From: Bacteroidota bacterium
GTDB lineage: Bacteria > Bacteroidota > UBA10030 > UBA6906
NCBI GenBank assembly: GCA_016844425.1
Contig: JAERML010000046.1
Location: 1-8,045 of the forward strand
Direction: 5' to 3'
DNA length: 8,045 bases
Part shown: piece after piece, positions 1 to 6,449 of the stretch
Numbering within the stretch: position 1 is the stretch's first letter
Layout of the letters: every line of letters begins with the position of its first letter
The notes under the pieces: generated by a model
The model's database searches: none
What the model was told of the DNA's origin: nothing
The model's input: the letters and a program-made list of their open reading frames with translations, nothing else
Position numbers and translations under genes: made by a program

Positions 1-1160
1 ACACCGCCCCTGCCGAACCCGAGCGAGGCAAATGGAAACCGGATGGAGTCCGCACCGAGTGAAAACTTCGCAAGTCCCCATCCAAATCCGCTGGTGGGAG
101 TAAACTTCAATGTATCGAACTGAAGGCGAAGCTGGCGGATGCGTATCGTCTTCAGACTGGCAACCGTGATGTCACCGCTTGTGACAACATGATTCTCATT
201 GAGTGTGAGATTGGAGTAGGCGACAAACACGGAATCGTTCAGGAACGGAAGATTAATCCATCCCTCGCCGGTGTAGCTCGTACGCGATGAATCAGTTACC
301 CGGGTTGGATTCGCGCCGAAGCCGCCGATGGTGAAACCCTGACTCGACTGTGGTGTCGCGCCACTCAAGTATCGGAACGTCCAGATCTCGCTCCGACCAT
401 CATTCTGTCCAACGGGGTTACCAAGTTCATTCACCGCGCGGACCTGCCATGCATATCGACTCCCAGGATTCAACTGAAGGGCATCGACAGGATACAGTAG
501 CGAGGTGATCATGAGCGATGGGTTTTCGTAATGCGGATAACCAGACTGGATCGCATCATACGGCGTCTGACCCTGTATCACTTCGGCGATCTTCAGGTGA
601 TAGGAAACCTGGTGACCGGGCTGGTTCACGGTTGTCCACTGCAACATGGGGAAGGCCGTCAGGACAAGTTCATTGTCGGACGGCAATAGCAGTGAAGGAG
701 GCTCCGGAAGACTGATCGTGAATGATGCGCAAGCTTCCGCCGCAAGCACCTGGAGGCTTACGTTGCTTTTCAGCGTCATGCAAATAGTGTAGAATCCCTC
801 CGGCAATGCTCCCGATTGAGCGATCTGATTTCGAACCGATTGGTTGTAGGTGATGTCATTCCATGAAATGAGATCGATACCGTTGATAATCTCCGTTCCG
901 GGCATCAGTGTGATGTTCCGGCTGGGCCCTGAGCCAAGCTGTCCATGAACCGATGATGTAATCACAATGTCGAAGAATGCCGGCTCGGTTGTTGAACCGG
1001 TGTTGGTGATCGTCATCTGAATAAACGTCGGATCACTTGCGAGGTCGCTGATGTAAGGGGAGGGAAAAGGGTGAACAGAGAGCGAGGTATTCACACTCTG
1101 TGTATAGGCAACAGAAGAGGCAATGAAGAATACAGCGGCAAAAGGCTTCATGAAGCTCAT
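1..1160 (-). CDS. Secreted TANFOR/fibronectin-like surface protein, 3' part missing
   Basis: An open frame with no stop runs from the ATG at 1160 to the window edge, giving 386 visible residues of a longer protein. Residues 1-20 form a signal peptide (Met-Lys, then a hydrophobic FAAVFFIASSVAY run, with likely cleavage near Thr20/Gln21), so the product is exported. Residues 22-150 are beta-rich and contain PFPSPYISDLASDPTFIQM and LPEGFYTICMTL. Residues 152-264 look like a fibronectin-type III module (PEPPSLLLPSD, YHLKIAEVIQGQTPYDAI, SRYAWQVRAVNELGNPVGQ, SEIWTFRY). From memory of the family, this pattern resembles the TANFOR domain proteins of Tannerella and related Bacteroidota, which are often very long. 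Residues 290-386 (GEGWINLPFLNDSVFVAYSN and onward) match the style of later repeats in such proteins. The start at 1160 is chosen because AGGAG at 1174-1170 lies 9 bases upstream; the second ATG at 1151 would be 18 bases away. It follows the barrel gene by 2 bp. The molecular function is unknown, and the TANFOR call is moderate because no profile search was possible. Confidence 0.72.
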   Translation of the reverse strand, partial: MSFMKPFAAVFFIASSVAYTQSVNTSLSVHPFPSPYISDLASDPTFIQMTITNTGSTTEPAFFDIVITSSVHGQLGSGPSRNITLMPGTEIINGIDLISWNDITYNQSVRNQIAQSGALPEGFYTICMTLKSNVSLQVLAAEACASFTISLPEPPSLLLPSDNELVLTAFPMLQWTTVNQPGHQVSYHLKIAEVIQGQTPYDAIQSGYPHYENPSLMITSLLYPVDALQLNPGSRYAWQVRAVNELGNPVGQNDGRSEIWTFRYLSGATPQSSQGFTIGGFGANPTRVTDSSRTSYTGEGWINLPFLNDSVFVAYSNLTLNENHVVTSGDITVASLKTIRIRQLRLQFDTLKFTPTSGFGWGLAKFSLGADSIRFPFASLGFGRGG

Positions 1161-1162
1161 TC

Positions 1163-2872
1163 TCAGAAGCTCCTGTTGTATTGAAGAGTGATCATGGACT
1201 CGACGAAGTTGCTGGCTCTGCCATTGCCATAGGCATAGGACGAGACTCGCGCGCTCAGGGCAACGTTATCATACGCCGTGACCCGGTATGTCGTGTTCAA
1301 AGTGCCGACAAGTTGTTTGTCCGTCGCGATCCCGATGTTGTTTCGTGTTGTGGAGAGAGAGAGAGACGGGGTAAGCGCTCTGTCGAAGAGGCTATATTGA
1401 ACTGCAAGGCCAAGCGTCGTGATCTTTGTGTCAGTCGTCGTGCGGTCGTTCCTGGTGTAGCTTGCACGGGGGCTGATCACCAGTGATGATGGAAACGCCA
1501 CTGCCCACATGATGCTTCCCGAGTACGTGGTGTAGGTATTCAGTCCGCCATACACGCGATTCCTGTCGTTGAATTTCTGACCTCCAATAGTTGTGGTGAT
1601 GACATGTTGCAACTCAACCCATTTGACTCTAACGGTGGGACTAAGGTTCAAGGAATGGCTGATATTGTCGTATCTGGTGGTGTCGGACACGGAGTTGCTT
1701 TTCATCGTGAAGTTGGAATATCGTACATCAAACGAGAACTGATCGACCGGCGTTGTATTGACAAAATATGATTGGAGGACCCGTCTCGTTGTGGCAAGCT
1801 TGTTCCCTGCAATGTTGTCTCTCCGAAAGCCAAGAGTTGCGCCGACCGTCATCCGATTCTCGAGGAATCGTACAACGGGCGACAAGTCAATTTCCTCTCT
1901 GTCATTCTGAAACGAGGAAAGACCAAACGAGGTAAAACCGGGATTGACCCGCGTGTACCTGCCGCTGAAGACCAGCGGTCCATGCATGAACTGGATGGAT
2001 CCTTTGCCCGCATACCCGATCTTCGTCCCAATGCGTGGCGTGAAGATCTTGGAGACGAACGAGGGAAGGTTGGCGTCGAGTTCTTCATTCAGGATATTTG
2101 GAGTATGCACGCTGACAGCAAACTCCGATGTGAAGGTCAACTTGTTTTCAAGCATCCGGAGCGTTCCCGCAAGACCGGCGACCATGTTCTCCTGCGGCCT
2201 GGCTGAGCCGGACAACTTCACTGATGAAACATCGTCCTTTGCCCTGACCACATTCAGGTCAATCAATGATCCGTCTTCTCTTCCGATGCCCAGTTTCAAT
2301 CCATACAGATGACGCCTGAAAGTACCGTAGTAGATTCCTTGCGCGCTGTCAGCGTTTATCGACTGTTGCGTTCTTCCTGCAGTCACTGAGAACCTGAATA
2401 CTCCGGGCCGCAGATCAAACCCTCCACCGAACTGAAGCAGACTGTTAACGGTGAATTCCGAAAAACTGATGTGGTGGTGGCCAGCGTGGATGGTTGCCCA
2501 CGCGATCGTAGGGTTCACACCAAACTGATTGAACGGCTGTTGCGCCGAGCGGCCCTCAGTCGAAAGCACAAACTCAAACGGGAGATCAATCTGCCAAATG
2601 CTTAATGTGGGACGAAAATAGAGGCGGCCGGTCTGGCCCGGCCTGCGTGACTGTTGTCCACTAATCGAATACGCCTCTCCGTATGAGCCAAGCGTTCCGT
2701 AGAATCGGACGAGCTGTTGTGCAGGAGGCAGGCCTGTTGCGGCGCCCGGTGGTTCCGATTGTCCTCGTCCGTCGCCGGAACAAATAGCGAGAATACAGGC
2801 AATGAGAGATGAGAGCCGTATGGATCGGTGGGTTAGATTGGCAGTCCAACCCACATACAGACCATGTTCCAC
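1163..2872 (-). CDS. Predicted outer-membrane beta-barrel protein
   Basis: This protein of about 569 residues has an export signal and then an almost unbroken series of short alternating polar/hydrophobic strands rich in Ser, Thr, Asn, Arg, Tyr and Gly. Examples are LYFRPTLSIWQIDLPFEFVLS, FRFSVTAGRTQQS, LVFSGRYTRVNPGF, MTVGATLGFRRDN, LVISPRASYTRND and the final ESMITLQYNRSF. A terminal strand ending in Phe is the usual signal for BamA-assisted insertion, so I infer an outer-membrane barrel. There is no T9SS tail, no plug or TonB box, and no family I recognise. The signal peptide has its hydrophobic core at LSSLIACILAIC (about residues 20-31) and likely cleavage near GRGQ; LIAC could also be read as a lipobox, but the preceding hydrophobic stretch is short. 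No ATG start exists near the signal peptide. GTG at 2872 is preferred, with TTG at 2875 or GTG at 2854 as alternatives. AGGTGA, overlapping the previous stop codon, is the ribosome site. Only 4-7 bp separate it from the cargo gene and 2 bp from the next gene. Confidence 0.78.
   Translation of the reverse strand: MEHGLYVGWTANLTHRSIRLSSLIACILAICSGDGRGQSEPPGAATGLPPAQQLVRFYGTLGSYGEAYSISGQQSRRPGQTGRLYFRPTLSIWQIDLPFEFVLSTEGRSAQQPFNQFGVNPTIAWATIHAGHHHISFSEFTVNSLLQFGGGFDLRPGVFRFSVTAGRTQQSINADSAQGIYYGTFRRHLYGLKLGIGREDGSLIDLNVVRAKDDVSSVKLSGSARPQENMVAGLAGTLRMLENKLTFTSEFAVSVHTPNILNEELDANLPSFVSKIFTPRIGTKIGYAGKGSIQFMHGPLVFSGRYTRVNPGFTSFGLSSFQNDREEIDLSPVVRFLENRMTVGATLGFRRDNIAGNKLATTRRVLQSYFVNTTPVDQFSFDVRYSNFTMKSNSVSDTTRYDNISHSLNLSPTVRVKWVELQHVITTTIGGQKFNDRNRVYGGLNTYTTYSGSIMWAVAFPSSLVISPRASYTRNDRTTTDTKITTLGLAVQYSLFDRALTPSLSLSTTRNNIGIATDKQLVGTLNTTYRVTAYDNVALSARVSSYAYGNGRASNFVESMITLQYNRSF
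1170..1174 (-). promoter_or_regulatory. Ribosome binding site of the TANFOR-like gene
   Basis: AGGAG on the minus strand lies inside the last codons of the barrel gene, 9 bases before the ATG at 1160. It supports this ATG over the one at 1151 and suggests the two genes are translated together. Confidence 0.65.
1353..1366. repeat. (GA)7 dinucleotide repeat inside the barrel gene
   Basis: Seven GA units on the plus strand read as TC units in the barrel gene and encode the Ser-Leu alternation in SLSLS. It is a short tract that could slip during replication; a gain or loss of one unit would shift the frame and remove roughly the last 65 residues of the barrel. Confidence 0.6.
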
Positions 2873-2879
2873 CAAAACC

Positions 2880-2885
2880 TCACCT
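2880..2885 (-). promoter_or_regulatory. Ribosome binding site of the barrel gene, overlapping the upstream stop
   Basis: AGGTGA on the minus strand matches the last six bases of the full Shine-Dalgarno sequence and contains the TGA stop of the cargo gene. It lies 7 bases before GTG 2872 and 4 bases before TTG 2875, so it does not separate these two starts. The overlap suggests translational coupling. Confidence 0.55.
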
Positions 2886-5522
2886 GATTATAACCATCTT
2901 CTTGACGTTGATGAAACCGGACTTGCCGTTGGCTGGAGTGAATTCAAGCCGGTAGAAGTACACACCGCTTGCAACACCCTTCGCGTCCCACACAACTGAG
3001 TACGTTCCTGGTGGTTTCTCTTCATTCACAAGCGTAGTGACTTCTCTTCCCAACACGTCAAATATCCTCAGCGAAACTGAACCGGAAGCCGAGACCCGGA
3101 ATTCCAGATTCGTCGTCGGATTGAATGGATTCGGATAATTTTGTAACAACATTGGCGAGGCTGGGTACCCCGCATCCTCTTTCACAGACACGGAGGTTCG
3201 CACCCTCACAAGGTTTACTTTCTCCTCGACTGCAGAACCCGTCGGTCCGTTCACTGTCAGTGCTACCGTGTACACACCCGGCGTGGCGTATGTGTGGGAT
3301 GGATTTCGCTCCGTGCTGGTACTGCCGTCCCCGAAATTCCAGAGCCATGACTGGGTTCCATGCCATGCTCGATTATAGAATGAAACCATCAGGGGAAATA
3401 CGCCTGCAATGTTTGATGCGTCGAAGGAGACAAGTGGATGGAGTTTTGCAACATTGATGTCTCCGTATCTCGGGAAGGTCGGCGTGGGATTGTCTTGCTT
3501 CCACATCACCATTTCGTTGTCAACGTATGGCTCTGTGTTGGGAGTAAAGTCGCCACTGTTGGTGATGCGTCCGATAGTGCTCCCATCGTAGACGAGCACC
3601 TCGTTATTCCCGGACCAGGCGATTTTCCCGTTGCTCATCCAGAACCATCGGGCGACCGGAAGAGTCACGTAGGCAACTTTCCTCGTTGTGCCAGTGGCGA
3701 GATCACGATATACCATCAGCGAACCGGCCGGAGAATCCTCGAACCAAACAATCGCAGAGCCGTCGGTGATTGGACTGCGCGCTTGCGTTGCGCCAGTAGT
3801 GATCTGTGTTTTCGTGCCTGTTCCAACGGTGTACATCATCACCTGATAAGTGCCACTTCGCCGTTCGCTCCATACAATCCTTCCGTTCCTGTAGCTGAAC
3901 CTGTAGTCAACAGTGGAGTCACTCAACCGGATCGTGGACGCGCCGTTGAAGTACATCAGCATGTCATTGTTCCCCACAACTCTGTACCAGCACGCATCGT
4001 TTCCGCTGGTGAGTGTAATGCCGTTGAACGTCGTCGGTGCAGCGTCGTTCGTAATCTGAATCAAAGAGTCGTTGGCAATCTTGTAGAGCCACGCCTGATT
4101 GACGTTGTTACCCGCATTGCTTCTGAACCCGTGGAAACCAATTGAACCTCCAGCGACATACATGTTCTCGCATTGAAGGCTGTCAATGATAAGCTGCGGA
4201 ACACCGGCGCCGTTGTAGAGATACATGCTCGTGAAGTCATGCCGCCAGATATAGTAACCATCATTGGCCATCATGAAGTCCTTGTAGACAAGGGAGTCGG
4301 TCAAGCGAGTCACAGTCGAGCCATTGGAGTGGAACATGCGGGCATTAGTTGCGTTGGTGTAGTTGCCCCAGATGAATCCGGTGGGAGAAATACTCTTGAA
4401 TTTCGACTGTGTCCATCCATTCTCGTAGTTATTCGTAACACGCCAGTAGGTGAGGGGCACACGCATCTCCACAGCATCTCCGAGGGTCCACGCGGTCTGC
4501 TCGTCATCAACCACCGGATTGTCCGCCGAACCGAACTCCTCCAGTGTCGCAGTACTGATTCTGTAGGTTTTAAGAGTTCTTTGGATACCTGTACGCGTCG
4601 CCCAAACGATCAACCCGTTGTCGATATGAATGCTTGTGAGCCGGACTGAATCCGTCAATGAGAAGAGAGAATCTCTCTCCGAAATGTACACCCGGATGCT
4701 GGAGACATTCGTGAGTGTGTCAACAAGGCCCGCGACACACACACCATCGCTTGCGTCGTACCCAATGACAATGGTCGACCCATTGGAAGGCTGAGCGACC
4801 GTAACCGCTGAGTCACCATTGGAGAACCGCACTCTCGGCGAGGGTCCTCCACGCTCAAGCCACGCAACATGGGCGTCCTTGAGAATGGGTCCCAGGTTTA
4901 TCCTACCGATTGTGTTCGAAATGTTCCTGGCAACCAGGCCATCAAAGAAAAAGATGTTCGAAGCAGCGTTCACACTTTCGGCCGCGCTTGCAACCCAGGC
5001 AACTTGACCGTAATGTACACTTGGCTGCGTGTTCCAGAGACCTGCGTCGAGGGAGGTGTCCGATGCAATCCGAAGGTTGCGCAAAGCAATCTCCGTACCC
5101 GTACCTGTTTTCAGGCGCGCATAAGCGACCACACCATTCGAAACGCTGATCGGCTGCAGGCTGTTCGGGTTGTAGGAGTTTCCAAACAATGTGGTCTGCC
5201 ATGTCTGCGTATTGTACAGCTTGATTTGCTGCAAGGACGTATTCCAGGCAACGTGATCCCCATCGATCGCTCCTGTGACACCACTGAGGCCCGAATCAAG
5301 TGTCACGATCTCCGCACCAGAGAAGTACTTTAGGAAGTATGTGCTCGTGTTTACATCGGTGTCCCTCCAGATCAGCCGCCCTCGATTGATGAGGAGTTGT
5401 TGTGGATTGCTGGTGTTGAAGGTGACGTTGATGGCCCGGTAACCGGTTGTCCATTGTCCAAGGCTTTCGGAAACACAAATGAGCAACAACGCGGACAGGA
5501 AGGACCAACGAAGTGTTGTCAT
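2880..5522 (-). CDS. T9SS type A cargo protein with beta-propeller repeats and PKD domain
   Basis: An 880-residue exported protein. A clear signal peptide (MTTLRW, then FLSALLLICV, with cleavage near SLG-Q22) is followed by about 16 related repeats over residues 25-697. Each is marked by a hydrophobic-X-hydrophobic-Trp turn preceded by a small or polar pair: RLIW, HVAW, QVAW, LIVW, GFIW, YYIW, RIVW, AIVW, KIAW, MVMW. I read these as TolB/WD-like propeller blades. A PKD domain spans about 699-785, with the hallmark WNFGDGS and NPSHTYATPGVYTVALTV. Residues about 790-880 form the T9SS type A sorting tail (QNYPNPFNPTT, FDVLGREVTTLV, ASGVYFYRL, KKMVIIR), which directs passage across the outer membrane and attachment to or release from the surface. 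No enzyme active site is visible, so binding or adhesion is the natural guess. An upstream in-frame ATG at 5549 exists, but 5522 is preferred because it puts the signal peptide at the N-terminus and has GGAG 7 bases upstream. It is the first gene of the three-gene operon. Confidence 0.9.
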   Translation of the reverse strand: MTTLRWSFLSALLLICVSESLGQWTTGYRAINVTFNTSNPQQLLINRGRLIWRDTDVNTSTYFLKYFSGAEIVTLDSGLSGVTGAIDGDHVAWNTSLQQIKLYNTQTWQTTLFGNSYNPNSLQPISVSNGVVAYARLKTGTGTEIALRNLRIASDTSLDAGLWNTQPSVHYGQVAWVASAAESVNAASNIFFFDGLVARNISNTIGRINLGPILKDAHVAWLERGGPSPRVRFSNGDSAVTVAQPSNGSTIVIGYDASDGVCVAGLVDTLTNVSSIRVYISERDSLFSLTDSVRLTSIHIDNGLIVWATRTGIQRTLKTYRISTATLEEFGSADNPVVDDEQTAWTLGDAVEMRVPLTYWRVTNNYENGWTQSKFKSISPTGFIWGNYTNATNARMFHSNGSTVTRLTDSLVYKDFMMANDGYYIWRHDFTSMYLYNGAGVPQLIIDSLQCENMYVAGGSIGFHGFRSNAGNNVNQAWLYKIANDSLIQITNDAAPTTFNGITLTSGNDACWYRVVGNNDMLMYFNGASTIRLSDSTVDYRFSYRNGRIVWSERRSGTYQVMMYTVGTGTKTQITTGATQARSPITDGSAIVWFEDSPAGSLMVYRDLATGTTRKVAYVTLPVARWFWMSNGKIAWSGNNEVLVYDGSTIGRITNSGDFTPNTEPYVDNEMVMWKQDNPTPTFPRYGDINVAKLHPLVSFDASNIAGVFPLMVSFYNRAWHGTQSWLWNFGDGSTSTERNPSHTYATPGVYTVALTVNGPTGSAVEEKVNLVRVRTSVSVKEDAGYPASPMLLQNYPNPFNPTTNLEFRVSASGSVSLRIFDVLGREVTTLVNEEKPPGTYSVVWDAKGVASGVYFYRLEFTPANGKSGFINVKKMVIIR

Positions 5523-5529
5523 GACTTTT

Positions 5530-5533
5530 CTCC
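5530..5533 (-). promoter_or_regulatory. Ribosome binding site of the T9SS cargo gene
   Basis: GGAG on the minus strand sits 7 bases before the ATG at 5522. It decides the start in favour of 5522 over the in-frame ATG at 5549, which agrees with the signal peptide position. Confidence 0.65.
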
Positions 5534-5586
5534 AGGAAGTGCAGATCAAAAGATTTCGGTTGAAAGCTTGTTGCTCAGGTCATCTT

Positions 5587-5632
5587 GAAGGGGAGCCTCT
5601 CGCACCCGGAAGGAGTAAGCAAGTTCCCCTTC
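5587..5632. repeat. 8-bp inverted repeat in the operon leader
   Basis: GAAGGGGA at 5587-5594 and TCCCCTTC at 5625-5632 are perfect inverted copies separated by 30 bases. The pair lies between the candidate promoter and the T9SS cargo gene, so the leader RNA could form a stem with a large loop. It could be an RNA control element or a copy of a dispersed palindromic repeat; nothing here decides between them. Confidence 0.4.
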
Positions 5633-5651
5633 TTTGGGTGGACGCGCTACC

Positions 5652-5681
5652 ATGATACAACCGATGGGAGGGTTGTCGCAA
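5652..5681 (-). promoter_or_regulatory. Candidate promoter with dyad in the spacer, upstream of the T9SS operon
   Basis: On the minus strand TTGCGA (5681-5676) and TATCAT (5657-5652) are separated by 18 bases, which fits a sigma70-like promoter (4 of 6 and 5 of 6 consensus matches). A perfect 6-bp dyad, ACAACC at 5657-5662 and GGTTGT at 5671-5676 with 8 bases between, fills the spacer, so a bound dimer could control initiation. The promoter would lie about 130 bp before the ATG at 5522. Many Bacteroidota use a different consensus (TTTG / TAnnTTTG), which I do not find here, so the call is tentative. Confidence 0.3.
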
Positions 5682-5730
5682 TCGCACAAAGGGATGGATT
5701 TGAAGCCAGTTCGGAGAGAAAGTGGTGTGA

Positions 5731-5750
5731 ACCTGCACAATGATGCAGGT
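5731..5750 (-). terminator. Hairpin after the response regulator gene
   Basis: A perfect 7-bp inverted repeat (ACCTGCA / TGCAGGT) with a 6-base loop begins 6 bases after the TAA stop of the response regulator. Position and size fit a transcription terminator or 3'-end stabilising hairpin. A proper U tract is missing: the bases that follow on the minus strand read TCACACCACTTTC. It is therefore a weak candidate for intrinsic termination. Confidence 0.4.
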
Positions 5751-5756
5751 CTCGGA

Positions 5757-6401
5757 TTAGACCAGTCTGCCCTTCAGGGCTTTTGCTACTGCTTCCGACT
5801 TGGAATGCACGTGCAGCTTCTCATAAATACTGCGGATGTGGAAACGAACGGTATGGACGCTGATAAAGAGGTGGTCGGCGGTGGATTTATAGCTGTTTCC
5901 CTTTACCAGTTCAGCGAGGATCTCCTCTTCACGCTTTGTGAGCCCACTTGGATCGGCGTGGTGTGGTGCGAGAGCCCGGAAGGCCGTCAAAACCTTCAAC
6001 GCGATCTCGGATGACATCGGGGCCCCTCCACCATGCACCTCCTTGATTGCCTCCAGGATTCTTGATGGCGGATCCTTCTTAAGAATGTACCCGCTTGCCC
6101 CATTGCAGATCGACTGAAAGATCTTGTCATCGTCGCGGTAAACGGTTAACATGATCACGGGCGTTACCGGATACTTTCCTTTGAACAGTTTCACTCCATC
6201 GATGCCGGACATTCCCGGGAGTCCGATGTCGGAAAGGAGAACATCGGGCGGAGTGGTGATTTCCTCGAGCGCCTCTTCATAGGAGTGGAAAGCCCCTATA
6301 CAGCAGAAGCCATCCGTATGATCAAGGATGTAGGAAAGACCCTGCCGGACTTCCTTTTCATCCTCAATCACGACAACAGAGATCACTTCATTAGCATTCA
6401 T
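5757..6401 (-). CDS. NarL/FixJ-family response regulator
   Basis: A 214-residue DNA-binding response regulator. The receiver domain (about 6-125) has the acidic pair Glu13-Asp14 in VVVIEDE, the phospho-acceptor Asp58 in DVLLSDIGLPGMSG, Thr86 in VIMLT and Lys108 in GYILKKD, so all key residues are intact. A LuxR-type helix-turn-helix follows at about 153-208 (LTKREEEILAELVKGNSYKSTADHLFISVHTVRFHIRSIYEKLHV, given here by its key landmarks LTKREEEIL and VHTVRFHI). Phosphorylation by the HisKA_3 kinase encoded immediately upstream is expected, since HisKA_3 kinases normally pair with this regulator class. The start at 6401 puts a usual short lead (MNANEVIS) before the receiver; ATG at 6434 would add 11 residues and lies 15 bp after the kinase stop. 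Neither start has a Shine-Dalgarno sequence, which is common in Bacteroidota. The targets are unknown; the downstream operon is a positional candidate. Confidence 0.95.
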   Translation of the reverse strand: MNANEVISVVVIEDEKEVRQGLSYILDHTDGFCCIGAFHSYEEALEEITTPPDVLLSDIGLPGMSGIDGVKLFKGKYPVTPVIMLTVYRDDDKIFQSICNGASGYILKKDPPSRILEAIKEVHGGGAPMSSEIALKVLTAFRALAPHHADPSGLTKREEEILAELVKGNSYKSTADHLFISVHTVRFHIRSIYEKLHVHSKSEAVAKALKGRLV

Positions 6402-6449
6402 GTTGTGGAGATAAGATATGGTGAACCAATGCATCGCGCAACCGCATAT

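Noticed and set aside
518..715. A short plus-strand open frame
   Set aside because: It is antisense to the fibronectin-like module of the TANFOR-like gene, which has a continuous frame, a signal peptide and a ribosome site.
1772..2206. A 144-residue plus-strand open frame
   Set aside because: It is antisense to the barrel gene, charged and low in structure, and is explained as a shadow frame.
3438..4145. A 235-residue plus-strand open frame
   Set aside because: It lies wholly inside the T9SS cargo gene on the opposite strand and has no recognisable domain; the minus-strand frame has clear PKD and propeller motifs.
4664..4678. AGAGAGA/TCTCTCT near-palindrome
   Set aside because: It lies within the coding sequence of a propeller repeat, has a one-base centre and no associated element; likely chance from simple sequence.
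5546..5740. A 64-residue minus-strand open frame in the intergenic region
   Set aside because: It starts inside the hairpin after the regulator gene, has no ribosome site and shows no domain or signal peptide; its composition looks like chance reading of a leader region.
6402..6449. Possible separate promoter between kinase and regulator
   Set aside because: The gap is only 15-48 bp depending on the start, and no convincing promoter hexamers or dyad are visible; co-transcription is simpler.
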